From Chromatiaceae bacterium (GTDB taxonomy: Bacteria > Pseudomonadota > Gammaproteobacteria > Chromatiales > Chromatiaceae), in the NCBI GenBank assembly GCA_026984455.1, contig JALSSC010000072.1, forward strand, positions 1 through 64,000: DNA of 64,000 nt, written 5' to 3'. The stretch's first letter is position 1. Every line of letters begins with the position of its first letter. The translations under genes and the position numbers were made by a program. Below, in pieces: positions 11,979 through 19,793 of the stretch. The notes beneath the pieces were generated by a model. It searched no databases. It was not told the origin of the DNA and saw only the letters and a program-made list of their open reading frames with translations.

Positions 11979-12682
11979 ATGCCCGGGTCTGGGCCATCGT
12001 GCCCGCCGCGGGTGTCGGTCGGCGCATGGGCGGGGAGATCCCCAAGCAATATCTCGAACTGGCCGGGGCGCGGGTGATCGACCATGCCCTGGGCGCCCTC
12101 CTGGACCATCCACGGATCGCGCGCCTGGTGGTGACGCTGGCCGCCGGCGATCCGTGGTGGCCGCGTACCCGCCATGCCGGGGATCCCCGGGTGGAGGTGG
12201 TGCCCGGGGGCGCCGAACGTGCCCACTCGGTGGCCAACGCCCTGGAGGCCCTGGCGGTGCGGGCCGCCCCCGACGACTGGGTGCTGGTGCATGATGCCGC
12301 CCGGCCCTGTCTGTGCGTGGGCGACATCGATCGGTTGCTGGCGGAGGTGGCGGAACACCCGGCCGGCGGCCTGCTGGCGGTCCCCGTGGCCGACACCCTC
12401 AAACGCGCCGACGCCGGTGGGGACGTGGCCGCGACGGTGGACCGTTCCGCCCTGTGGCGCGCCTTCACCCCCCAGGCCTTCCGGTTCGCGCCCCTGCAAC
12501 GCGCCTTGGACGAGGCCATCGCCGAGGGCGTCCCGCCCACCGACGAGGCCGCCGCCATGGAGCGGGCCGGCTGGCGCCCGCGCCTGGTCCAGGGGCGTCC
12601 CGACAACATCAAACTCACCCATCCCGGCGATCTCGCCTTGGCGGAGTTCTTTCTGACGCGGCGGGGGAGGCGGCCATGCTGA
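11975..12682 (+). CDS. ispD: 2-C-methyl-D-erythritol 4-phosphate cytidylyltransferase
   Basis: A 235-residue enzyme of the MEP isoprenoid pathway, transferring CMP from CTP to MEP. The nucleotide motif [19 protein letters not shown] is at the N-terminus, and VHDAARPC and the terminal [11 protein letters not shown] are diagnostic. The start is a TTG that overlaps the ftsB stop. No ATG is available further in without losing the essential loop. It overlaps ispF by seven bases. Confidence 0.96.
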   Translation: MNARVWAIVPAAGVGRRMGGEIPKQYLELAGARVIDHALGALLDHPRIARLVVTLAAGDPWWPRTRHAGDPRVEVVPGGAERAHSVANALEALAVRAAPDDWVLVHDAARPCLCVGDIDRLLAEVAEHPAGGLLAVPVADTLKRADAGGDVAATVDRSALWRAFTPQAFRFAPLQRALDEAIAEGVPPTDEAAAMERAGWRPRLVQGRPDNIKLTHPGDLALAEFFLTRRGRRPC

Positions 12683-13176
12683 TCGGTCAGGGGTTCGACG
12701 TCCACGCCTTCGGTCCGGGGGATCACGTCGTCCTGGCGGGGGTGCGGATCCCCCACGAGCAGGGCCTCGAGGCCCATTCCGACGGCGACGTGGCCATCCA
12801 CGCCCTGGTGGACGCCCTCCTCGGCGCGGCGGGGATGGGCGACATCGGCGGCCTCTTCCCCGACGACGATCCCGTCTATGCCGGCATCGACAGCCGGGTG
12901 TTGTTGCGGGAGGTGATGGCGCGTCTGCAAGGGCGGGGGCTGCGGGCGCACAATGCCGACCTCACCCTGGTGGCCCAGCGGCCGCGCATGGCGCCCTACA
13001 TCGGTGCGATGCGCGCCATCCTGGCCGGGGACCTGGGTCTGGCCCCGCAGCGGGTCAACGTCAAGGCCACCACCAGCGAAGGCCTGGGATTCACCGGCCG
13101 CGGCGAAGGGATAGCCGCCCTGGCCGTGGTGCTCCTGGAAGAAGATCCCGGGCGCCCGCCCCGGCCCGGAGGATGA
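12676..13176 (+). CDS. ispF: 2-C-methyl-D-erythritol 2,4-cyclodiphosphate synthase
   Basis: A 166-residue MEP-pathway enzyme that cyclises CDP-methylerythritol phosphate. The zinc ligands are seen as D-x-H in GFDVHAFG and in [11 protein letters not shown]. The closing [14 protein letters not shown] motif is complete. The ATG overlaps ispD, giving a stepwise ispD-ispF pair. It is the last gene of the cluster and converges with rpmG. Confidence 0.97.
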   Translation: MLIGQGFDVHAFGPGDHVVLAGVRIPHEQGLEAHSDGDVAIHALVDALLGAAGMGDIGGLFPDDDPVYAGIDSRVLLREVMARLQGRGLRAHNADLTLVAQRPRMAPYIGAMRAILAGDLGLAPQRVNVKATTSEGLGFTGRGEGIAALAVVLLEEDPGRPPRPGG

Positions 13177-13197
13177 AGGGCGCGGGCGCCGTGAGGG

Positions 13198-13365
13198 CTA
13201 CTTGATCTTGGCCTCCTTGTACAGCACGTGCTTGCGCGCCACGGGGTCGTATTTCTTGAACTCCAGCTTGGCCGGATTGTTCTTCTTGTTCTTGGTGGTG
13301 GTGTAGAAATGCCCGGTGCCCGCGCTGGACACCAGTTTGATCTTGTCTCTTGCCGCCTTAGCCAT
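13198..13365 (-). CDS. rpmG: 50S ribosomal protein L33
   Basis: A 55-residue protein that reads [20 protein letters not shown] at its start and ends in [12 protein letters not shown], as in the cysteine-free form of L33. It follows rpmB by 16 bases on the minus strand, the conserved rpmB-rpmG operon. Because no zinc-ribbon cysteines are present it is the zinc-independent type. Confidence 0.96.
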   Translation of the reverse strand: MAKAARDKIKLVSSAGTGHFYTTTKNKKNNPAKLEFKKYDPVARKHVLYKEAKIK

Positions 13366-13381
13366 GTTCCGTTCTCCTCGC

Positions 13382-13618
13382 TCAGACCTTTTCGCCGCGT
13401 TCGCGTAGTTCCGCGAGCACCGTGTCGATGCCCTTCTTGTCGATGATGCGCATTCCCTTGGTGGAGACCCGCAGGCGCACCCAACGGTTCTCGCTCTCCA
13501 CCCAGAAACGATGGTAGTGCAGATTGGGCAGGAACCTGCGCCGGGTCTTGTTGTGGGCGTGAGACACGTTGTTTCCGGCCATCGGCCGCTTCCCGGTCAC
13601 TTGACATACCTTGGACAT
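13382..13618 (-). CDS. rpmB: 50S ribosomal protein L28
   Basis: A 78-residue ribosomal protein beginning [20 protein letters not shown], with the expected [21 protein letters not shown] core. It is first in the rpmB-rpmG operon. A strong promoter lies about 65-95 bases upstream. Confidence 0.98.
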   Translation of the reverse strand: MSKVCQVTGKRPMAGNNVSHAHNKTRRRFLPNLHYHRFWVESENRWVRLRVSTKGMRIIDKKGIDTVLAELRERGEKV

Positions 13619-13683
13619 GATTCGAGACCTCTGCTGGGATTTCCCGGGTTCCCTCCCAGGGCCGGGACGGAACGAAGCAGCGC

Positions 13684-13712
13684 TTTATAGCAAAAACGGT
13701 ATTGCTTCTCAA
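13684..13712 (-). promoter_or_regulatory. Sigma-70 promoter of rpmB-rpmG
   Basis: Read on the minus strand: TTGAGA (13707-13712), exactly 17 bp, then TATAAA (13684-13689). It is the best promoter by eye in the window. The -35 overlaps the last codon/stop of plsC, so the ribosomal protein operon starts inside the end of the neighbouring gene. Confidence 0.8.
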
Positions 13713-14443
13713 GGCGGGGTTTGGTCGCCATCGCTCAATGCCTCGGCCACGGCGGCATGGGCGGCGGTGGAGAGCGCCCGGGCATCCCCTCCACGAATGG
13801 GCGCAAGGAAGCGTACCCTGGCCTCGATCCCCGGCCGGGCGAGAATCGCCAGGGCGTGGGGAAGGAGGTTCGCGTCGCCCACGAAGGGGGCATGGGGGCT
13901 GATGCGACCGTCTTCCAGATAGCGCAGGGCCACCGGCTGGACCGGTGTCCCGGCGTCCACGGCGGCCCGGAACAGGGGCCAGAGAAAGCGGCGTATCCCG
14001 GGGCCACGGGTGGTGGTCCCCTCGGGAAAGAACAGGATCCCCCGACCTTCGCCGAGACGCGCCGCCATGGCCGCGGCCACCGCGGAGGCATGGTGGCGTC
14101 CGCGTTCGATGTAGAGGGTGCCGGCAGCGCTGGCGAGCCGGCCCACCAGGGGCCAACGGCGGATCTCGGCCTTGGCCAGGAAGGCCACCGGGGCGAGTCC
14201 GCCGAGCACCGGGATGTCGAGCCAGGAGACATGGTTGGCGGCCATGAGCACGGGCATCGGCGCGGGCCGCCCCTCCACCCGCACCCGCACCCCGAGGATG
14301 CGGCAGGCCCAGCGGTGCCAACAGCTCACCAGGGCCGGCGGCGGGCGCCGCCCGGCGAGTGCGCACAGGACGACGAAGGCGAGCGCCCAGGCGATGTGCA
14401 GGCCCAGCAGGGCGAGGCGGTAGAGGACGCGCAGGGGGGCCAT
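13709..14443 (-). CDS. plsC: 1-acyl-sn-glycerol-3-phosphate acyltransferase family protein
   Basis: A 244-residue membrane-associated acyltransferase. The HX4D motif is present as NHVSWLD and the second block as FPEGTTT. One or two N-terminal hydrophobic helices (about 8-30) anchor it. It makes phosphatidic acid from lysophosphatidic acid, or acylates a related lyso-lipid. It starts immediately after the stop of the nitroreductase gene with no spacer, so it is the last gene of that operon. Confidence 0.88.
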   Translation of the reverse strand: MAPLRVLYRLALLGLHIAWALAFVVLCALAGRRPPPALVSCWHRWACRILGVRVRVEGRPAPMPVLMAANHVSWLDIPVLGGLAPVAFLAKAEIRRWPLVGRLASAAGTLYIERGRHHASAVAAAMAARLGEGRGILFFPEGTTTRGPGIRRFLWPLFRAAVDAGTPVQPVALRYLEDGRISPHAPFVGDANLLPHALAILARPGIEARVRFLAPIRGGDARALSTAAHAAVAEALSDGDQTPP

Positions 14444-16060
14444 TCAGGGCTCCCGGTGGGCGTAGGGCGGGAGGGTCTCGAGGCGGGTGTCGTTGAGCGG
14501 CCGCCCGAGGGTGAAGTGATAGAGGTCCTGCCAGGGGCCCTCGGGGTCCAGGCCCACCAGACGATGGAGGAGGTCGTCGAAGAAACAACCGATGCCGGTG
14601 CCGCGGTAACCGGCCGCCTCCGCCTCCAGGTACAGCACCTGGCCGATCATCCCCGCCTCCCAGAAGGCGTGGCGATAGAGCCAGGGACCCTCGTCCAGTT
14701 CCTCCAGGTCGGCGGGCAGGGCGAAGGCCACGCAGCCGTCGGCGGCGATGGCCTGATGACAGGCGATGAAGCCACTGGCCTGGCGGGTGTCGCCCGGCCG
14801 TAGGAGGTATAGGGGCAGGTGCCGCGGCGCGGTGCCGACCCGCTGCCAGAGGAGGCCGGGGTCCAGGCGCCGGCGCAGGGCCTGTTCGCCGGCAGTGGAG
14901 CGGGGCAGGGCATAGAGTCCGGCGGCCAACCCCTCGACCCGGTGAACGAATACCAGGGGATGGACCCGTGGCGGCCAGGGCAGGGCGTTCCAGGGAGGTG
15001 CCTGGCGCCGGGGCAGGAGGGCGTCGAGAAGGCGGAACAGGGCCGCGGCGGGCAGGCGCCCTTCGGGATCGTAGGCCTGGGCGCTGCGCCTCTGGCGGAT
15101 CAGATCGGCGGCGTGGGGGGCGTCGGGGAGCGGGCTCAGGGCGGGCCAGGGGCGGACGTCGGGATCGGCCAGCGGCACGGTCGGTGGTTTGCGGCTGCCG
15201 CTCAGGGCCTGCTCGATGGCCGGCCAGGGGCGGGTCTCCGGGCTCAGGCGGCTGGCCTGGCCGGACCAGGCGGTGGCAGCCCCGGGGGTCAGCAGGGGCG
15301 ACGGATCCAGGTGTTCCGGATCGGGCCCCAGGGCGAGGGCGAATTCGGGGAACTCGGGTTCCGCGTCCCGGTAGTCGTCGTTGCGGTTCAGGCCCAACCA
15401 GCGCGCCAGTTCGCCGTCGCCCGGACAGGTGAGGAGGCGGGCCTCCCAGCCCAAGGCCCTGGCCGCATAGCTCAGCGCGGCGAGGGCGTGGCCGGCGTCC
15501 AACTGGCAGTAACGGAAGGCGCGGGCGCCGTATTTCCAGGCCTCCCGCCAGGGGATGCTGGAGAGGCCGAAGAGGAGGTTGCCGGCGAAGGCCACGGGTG
15601 GATCGCGGCGCCGGGCGCGTCGTTCCAGGAGGTGTTCGCGGGGGGCGTAGTGATACAGCCCGGGGTCCAGGTCCGGCAGTGCGGGGCAGGCGATCCAGCC
15701 CTCGCTGGGATGGAGGTTGCCGCTGGAGGGGTTGCAGCGCAGGGCCCAGCGTTGGCTGCCGAGGCGCTTCCAGGCCGAGAGCCCGAGGCTGATCTCCAGG
15801 AGCGTGCCGATGTGGGCGCGATCCATGGGGGCCGCGGCTGTCTCTCCGGGTCGGAAGAGGGCGTTCCACGGGGTCTCCAGGTGGTCCCCGGCCAGTGGCA
15901 GGGGGATCTCGGGCGCGCCCGGATAACGCCGGAAGGGATCCGGCTGGGTGGCCCAGTCCAGGCGTCCGGGGCCCGGGGCGTAGGCCTCGGGGCGGTGCTT
16001 ACTGAGGGCATGATAGTGGCGCAGCTCACGCGCCTGGGCGGGGAAGTCGAAGAATGCCAT
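14444..16060 (-). CDS. SagB/ThcOx-type tandem nitroreductase-fold protein
   Basis: A 538-residue protein with two nitroreductase-like halves. The first (about 70-280) contains the NPSSGNLHPSEGW block typical of SagB-type dehydrogenases. The second (about 325-520) starts with an FMN-binding RQRRSAQAYDP and ends in GYRGTGIGCFFDD. SagB-type enzymes oxidise azolines in modified peptides, but no cyclodehydratase or precursor peptide is near. The function here is therefore open: it could act on a cofactor or metal chelate moved by the adjacent ABC transporter. The ATG at 16060 is preferred over an upstream in-frame codon at 16114 lying inside the small upstream gene. Confidence 0.8.
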   Translation of the reverse strand: MAFFDFPAQARELRHYHALSKHRPEAYAPGPGRLDWATQPDPFRRYPGAPEIPLPLAGDHLETPWNALFRPGETAAAPMDRAHIGTLLEISLGLSAWKRLGSQRWALRCNPSSGNLHPSEGWIACPALPDLDPGLYHYAPREHLLERRARRRDPPVAFAGNLLFGLSSIPWREAWKYGARAFRYCQLDAGHALAALSYAARALGWEARLLTCPGDGELARWLGLNRNDDYRDAEPEFPEFALALGPDPEHLDPSPLLTPGAATAWSGQASRLSPETRPWPAIEQALSGSRKPPTVPLADPDVRPWPALSPLPDAPHAADLIRQRRSAQAYDPEGRLPAAALFRLLDALLPRRQAPPWNALPWPPRVHPLVFVHRVEGLAAGLYALPRSTAGEQALRRRLDPGLLWQRVGTAPRHLPLYLLRPGDTRQASGFIACHQAIAADGCVAFALPADLEELDEGPWLYRHAFWEAGMIGQVLYLEAEAAGYRGTGIGCFFDDLLHRLVGLDPEGPWQDLYHFTLGRPLNDTRLETLPPYAHREP

Positions 16061-16067
16061 GGGGACC

Positions 16068-16235
16068 TCAGGGCGCCGGGGCGGCCTTCCGGCGTGCCGC
16101 CTCGATGCGCTCAATGTGTTGGATGGGGGTGTAGCTGTGGGTGTCCGGCTTGGGGCCGGGCTGGCGCGAGAGCCACCACAGGGCCCCCACCAGGACCGCC
16201 AGGAAGATGAAGAATAGCTGTCGTTTCAAGGGCAT
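16068..16235 (-). CDS. Small single-pass membrane protein, 55 residues
   Basis: A 55-codon gene between the ABC ATPase and the nitroreductase. It reads MPLKRQLFFIFLAVLVGALW then WLSRQPGPKP and a charged, His/Arg-rich tail ending in Ala-Pro. Residues 7-22 form one transmembrane helix, so the tail probably lies outside the cytoplasm by charge (positive N-terminus in). It overlaps the ATPase gene end by 10 bases, and the next gene starts 7 bases after its stop. That packing argues that it is translated. I do not recognise a family; it may be an accessory subunit of the transporter or the nitroreductase. Confidence 0.65.
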   Translation of the reverse strand: MPLKRQLFFIFLAVLVGALWWLSRQPGPKPDTHSYTPIQHIERIEAARRKAAPAP

Positions 16236-17005
16236 GGTCCGTCCTCCGGGATGAGCAGGGGGGGCGGCCCTCCCCCGACAGGGTGCAGTTTCAAGGCATA
16301 GAGTTCCGAGAGATGGGCGGCGCTCCCGAGATCCCCTACCGCTCCGGCCCGGGTGCGTCCTCCATCCAACAATAGCAGGTGGGTACAGCAGCGCAGGGCC
16401 TGGTTGGGGTCGTGCAGACTCATGAGCGCCCCCCGTCCGCGCCGGGTCAGGCCCCGGATCAGGCCCAGCACCCGTTCCTGTTCGCGCGGATCCTGATGGC
16501 TGGTGGGCTCGTCCAAGAGCAGCAGGGGCGGGTCCTGGACAAGGAGGGTGGCGAGGGCCGCCCGCTGGCGTTCCCCGGACGACAGGGTCTGAACGTTGTG
16601 GCCCTCCCGGCCGCCGAGGGCCACCCGTTCGATGGCCGCGAGGGCGCGTCGGCGGTCGTCGGGGCCCGGCGCCCGCCAGGGCGGCAGGTGGGGATGGCGG
16701 CCGGCGATCACCGCCTCCCGCAGCGGCAGGGGGAACTCGGCTGGCTGTTCGGCCAGGAGCATCCCCAGCCGGCGCGCGCGGGCGCGGGCGTCCATCGTCG
16801 CCAGGGGGCGCCCGGCGAGGCGGATCTCACCGGCGCCGGCCGGGAGCAGGCCGCTCAGGGTGAGCAGCAGACTGGTCTTGCCCGCGCCGTTGCGACCCAG
16901 AAGGCCCCAGCACTGGCCCGCCTCGATGCGCAGATCCAGGGCCTGGAACAGGACCCTGCCGCCCCGTTCCAGGGTCAGTCCATGGGTGCTCAACAGGGGG
17001 CTCAT
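16226..17005 (-). CDS. ABC transporter ATP-binding protein (FecE/BtuD type)
   Basis: A 259-residue ATPase. The Walker A is GRNGAGKTS, the Q-loop is in MLLAEQ, the signature is LSSGERQRAAL, and the Walker B is LLLLDEPTS with an H-loop in SLHD. It is of the family that powers vitamin B12, heme and ferric siderophore import together with FecCD permeases. It overlaps the permease stop by four bases (ATGA). No periplasmic binding protein is in the window. The substrate is not decided by sequence alone. Confidence 0.9.
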   Translation of the reverse strand: MSPLLSTHGLTLERGGRVLFQALDLRIEAGQCWGLLGRNGAGKTSLLLTLSGLLPAGAGEIRLAGRPLATMDARARARRLGMLLAEQPAEFPLPLREAVIAGRHPHLPPWRAPGPDDRRRALAAIERVALGGREGHNVQTLSSGERQRAALATLLVQDPPLLLLDEPTSHQDPREQERVLGLIRGLTRRGRGALMSLHDPNQALRCCTHLLLLDGGRTRAGAVGDLGSAAHLSELYALKLHPVGGGPPPLLIPEDGPCP

Positions 17006-17955
17006 GGGCGCGGCCGACGGTTCAGCAACCACAGGAACAGGGGCACGCCGAGCCCGGCGGTGATCACCCCCACCGGCAGTTGGCGGGGGGCGAGGAGGGT
17101 GCGCGCCAGGGTGTCGGCCAGCACCAGCAGGCCGCCGCCGAGGAGGACCGCGGCCGGGATCAGCAGGCGGTGGGCGGTGGCCCCGGCCAGGCGTGCCAGA
17201 TGGGGCACCACCAGGCCCACGAAACCGATCCCCCCGGCCTGGGTCACGGCGGCGGCGGTGAGCAGGGAGCCGAGCAGGAACAGGCCGCGGTGCAGGCGGC
17301 TCACGTCCACCCCCAGGACGGCGGCCTGGGCCTCGCCGCGCAGCAGCAGGTCGAGGGGCCGCGCCAGGGCCAGGGCCAGGGCGAGGCCGCCTAGGAGGAC
17401 TCCCCAGGCCGGCCCCGTATCGCCGGGGTCGGAGAGGTCGCCCATGAGCCAGAACAGCATCCCCGGGAGGCGCGCGGCCGGGGCCAGGGCCAGGACCAGG
17501 GTCAGCAGCGCGGTCCAGCCCGAGGCCAGGATCACCCCGGTGAGCAGCAGCCGCGTCGCCCCCCAGCCACCGCGTGCCGCGAGGGCGAACACCAGGAGCA
17601 TGGAGACGAGGGCGCCGGCGCAGGCCGCCGCCGCGGTCCAGGCCGCCGGCAGGGCCCACCACAGGGCCAGCAGGGCGCCCAGCCCGGCACCACCCGAGAC
17701 CCCCAGGACATAGGGGTCACCCAGGGGATTGCGCAACAGCACCTGCATGACCACCCCGGCCAGGGCCAGGAGACCGCCCACGGCGAAGGCGCCGAGGGCG
17801 CGCGGCAGACGCAGCTCCAGGACCAGGGTGTGGGCCAGGGGATCGCCGTCGAGCCATTGGCGCAGCCCGTCCGGATGGCTGCCCCAGTCCAGGGCCAGGA
17901 GCAGGGCGGCCAGGGCGAACAGGGCGAGCAGGCCGAGCAGCCTCGCGGGAGACAT
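17002..17955 (-). CDS. FecCD-family ABC transporter permease
   Basis: A 317-residue permease with about nine to ten hydrophobic helices, of the BtuC/FhuB/HmuU family. The coupling segment near LGVSGGAGLGALLALWW and the closing block GVITAGLGVPLFLWLLNRRP are typical. It imports cobalamin, heme or ferric siderophore through the inner membrane. The ATG at 17955 is two bases beyond the HAD gene stop. The upstream in-frame start at 17988 would overlap that gene. Confidence 0.9.
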   Translation of the reverse strand: MSPARLLGLLALFALAALLLALDWGSHPDGLRQWLDGDPLAHTLVLELRLPRALGAFAVGGLLALAGVVMQVLLRNPLGDPYVLGVSGGAGLGALLALWWALPAAWTAAAACAGALVSMLLVFALAARGGWGATRLLLTGVILASGWTALLTLVLALAPAARLPGMLFWLMGDLSDPGDTGPAWGVLLGGLALALALARPLDLLLRGEAQAAVLGVDVSRLHRGLFLLGSLLTAAAVTQAGGIGFVGLVVPHLARLAGATAHRLLIPAAVLLGGGLLVLADTLARTLLAPRQLPVGVITAGLGVPLFLWLLNRRPRP

Positions 17956-17956
17956 C

Positions 17957-18613
17957 TCAAGTGCGCAGGGAAAGCACCGGCCAGCCACGCCGCCGGGCCT
18001 CGGCCGCGAGGGTGTCGTCCGGGTCCACCGCCACGGGGTGGGTGACCCGTTCGAGCAGCGGCAGGTCGTTGTGGGAATCGCTGTAGAACCAGCTCGCCTC
18101 GAGATCCAGGCCGCGTTCGTCCAGCCATTGTCGCAGGCGCTGGACCTTGCCTTCCTGGAAACAGGGGATGCCCGCCACCGCCCCGGTGTAGCGGCCGTCC
18201 CGGAACTCGGGCTCGGTGGCGATGAGTTCCCGCACCCCCAGGCGATCGGCGATGGGGCGGGTGACGAAGGCGTTGGTGGCGGTGATGATGACCGGAATGT
18301 CGCCCCGGCGGCGATGTCGCTCGATCAGGCGGCGGCCCGCGGGCAGGAGGATGGGCTCGATCTTCTCCGCCACGAAGGCCTCGCGCCAGGCCCGCAGGCG
18401 CGCCGGCGGGTGGCCGGCCAGGGGCGCGAGGGAGAAGCGCAGGAACTCGTGGATGTCCAGGCGGCCCTCGCGGTACTCCCGGTAGAAGCGCTCGTTCTCG
18501 CGCACGTAGGTCTCGGTATCGACGATCCCGCGCTCCCCCAGGAACAGGCCCCAGAGGTAGTCGGAGTCACCCGCCAGCAGAGTGTTGTCGAGGTCGAAGA
18601 GGGCGAGCGGCAT
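17957..18613 (-). CDS. HAD-superfamily subfamily IB phosphatase (SerB/CicA-like)
   Basis: A 218-residue HAD hydrolase. The catalytic motif FDLDNTLL starts at residue 5, motif II is in VIITATNAF, and motif IV is YSDSHNDLPLL. This TIGR01490-like group is related to phosphoserine phosphatase, but the substrate is unknown; roles in lipid or amino-acid metabolism have been suggested for relatives. It is the first gene of the operon HAD, permease, ATPase, small membrane protein, nitroreductase, plsC. A longer in-frame start exists at 18742 but the extra sequence has no family resemblance. Confidence 0.88.
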   Translation of the reverse strand: MPLALFDLDNTLLAGDSDYLWGLFLGERGIVDTETYVRENERFYREYREGRLDIHEFLRFSLAPLAGHPPARLRAWREAFVAEKIEPILLPAGRRLIERHRRRGDIPVIITATNAFVTRPIADRLGVRELIATEPEFRDGRYTGAVAGIPCFQEGKVQRLRQWLDERGLDLEASWFYSDSHNDLPLLERVTHPVAVDPDDTLAAEARRRGWPVLSLRT

Positions 18614-18819
18614 GGTGGGCAGGGCTGGACGAGGGACGACGGCAAGCTTAGCAGAAAAACGGCCGATCAGGCCCCTTGCCGCTGGCATCCAGGGTATGGA
18701 AGAATCCAAAGGTCGGGCGGAAGGGGGGCGGCCGGCGGTCACTGCCCCTGACAGGATGTTGAAGACCCCGTTTTCGACGCCCTGCCGATTATTATAAAGA
18801 GCGTAAGAGGACTTCCACC

Positions 18820-19338
18820 TTGATCGACAGAGACGGCTTCCGGGCCAACGTCGGGATCATTATCTGTAACCCCGAGCGCAAGCTCTTCTGGGGGCGGCGT
18901 ATTGGTCAGGATGCCTGGCAGTTCCCCCAGGGCGGCATCAAGCGCCGCGAGACCTCGCAAGAGGCCATGTACCGGGAATTGCGGGAGGAGGTGGGCCTGC
19001 TTCCGGGGCAGGTGGAGATCCTGGGCAGTACCCGGGGCTGGTTGCGTTACCGCCTCCCCAAGCGCTACATCCGCCGCCGCAGCCACCCCCTGTGCATCGG
19101 CCAGAAACAGGTCTGGTTCCTGTTGCGGGCGCGTTGCGAGGCCTCCGACATCTGTCTCGACGAGTCGCCCAAGCCCGAGTTCGACGACTGGCGTTGGGTG
19201 GACTACTGGCAACCGTTGGAAGAGGTGGTCTACTTCAAGCGCGAGGTCTACAACCGCGCCCTGCATGAACTCGCGCCCCTGCTGTTCCCGGAGGGGCCGC
19301 CTCCCGTCCCGTCCCTGGCGACGCCCCCGCCATCCTGA
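18820..19338 (+). CDS. rppH: RNA 5'-pyrophosphohydrolase
   Basis: A 172-residue Nudix hydrolase that removes pyrophosphate from the 5' end of mRNA and triggers RNase E decay. It starts [20 protein letters not shown] as RppH does, and the Nudix box [23 protein letters not shown] is intact. The start codon is TTG with an AAGAGGA site about nine bases upstream. An AT-rich TATTATAAAG at 18790-18799 is probably part of the promoter. Length is normal for the short gamma-type enzyme. Confidence 0.95.
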   Translation: MIDRDGFRANVGIIICNPERKLFWGRRIGQDAWQFPQGGIKRRETSQEAMYRELREEVGLLPGQVEILGSTRGWLRYRLPKRYIRRRSHPLCIGQKQVWFLLRARCEASDICLDESPKPEFDDWRWVDYWQPLEEVVYFKREVYNRALHELAPLLFPEGPPPVPSLATPPPS

Positions 19339-19479
19339 CACGGGGTGTAACCGCAGGCGTTCCTGTGGCACCTGCACCTGCTCTCGTCGGGTTGGGCTGC
19401 GCCGGCCCGGCCCCATTGCAGTGGTGACGGGACGCCGGATAGCTGTGATCCGATCATGCCGGTAGAAAGAAGGCCAGAA

Positions 19480-19624
19480 GGTGGGACGGGCAAAGCGCAG
19501 CGTGCCCATCGACGACCCTCGCTAGCAACGCCAAATGGGCGAAATCGAAAGGCACGCCGTTCTCTTCATTCCCACCCTGCAATCCGGAGAACCGATGGGG
19601 ACGCTGTGCTCTGCCCACCCCACC
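19480..19624. repeat. Inverted repeat pair of the GTGGGC-AAAGCGCAGCG-TGCCCA type
   Basis: The left arm at 19480-19511 and the right arm at 19593-19624 match as reverse complements at 27 of 32 positions, by my own count. Each arm has the form GTGGG-GGGCAAAGCGCAGCG-CCCATCG, a short element found widely between genes in Proteobacteria. The 81-base spacer has no gene. Folded, it would form one long hairpin. Confidence 0.6.
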
Positions 19625-19685
19625 GGCCGTGCGTTCGAGCGGCGTACCGTGGAAGGGCGTTGCCTGGGAGCGGGTCCGGCCACGG

Positions 19686-19720
19686 TGACTCCTGTCCGGA
19701 GTGGCCACGTTGTATCGCAC
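19686..19720 (+). repeat. REP-like repeat, copy B
   Basis: TGACTCCTGT-CC-GGAGTGGCCACGTTG followed by TATCGCACC. It matches copy A at about 6097-6126 and the inverted copy C at 21758-21803. The ACTCC/GGAGT halves pair around a short loop. The most upstream possible start codon of the glycosyltransferase (GTG at 19701) falls inside it. Confidence 0.55.
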
Positions 19721-19793
19721 CTCAAGCCGACGGCTGATCCCGAATACGGTGTTTCATCGCAGCAGGATCTACGCTCTGCTCCGTCACCTTGTG

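Larger units (their letters stand above)
19339..19793. other. Intergenic region with repeats between rppH and the glycosyltransferase
   Basis: No credible gene is seen. It holds an imperfect 32-bp inverted pair (19480-19511 and 19593-19624) and one copy of the REP-like motif (19686-19720). The frames that are open through it show no family resemblance, and lie where repeats fall. Confidence 0.6.

Noticed and set aside
12996-15869. A 957-codon open frame on the minus strand
   Set aside because: It runs through ispF, rpmG, rpmB, plsC and the nitroreductase in other frames; Pro/Arg-rich translation with no motif.
18759-18799. A full sigma-70 promoter for rppH (TTGAAG with TATTAT)
   Set aside because: The spacer would be 25 bp; only the -10-like sequence is plausible.
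19701-19793. N-terminal extension of the glycosyltransferase from a GTG at 19701
   Set aside because: The extra residues come from a dispersed repeat and look non-coding; the end of the gene is unaffected.
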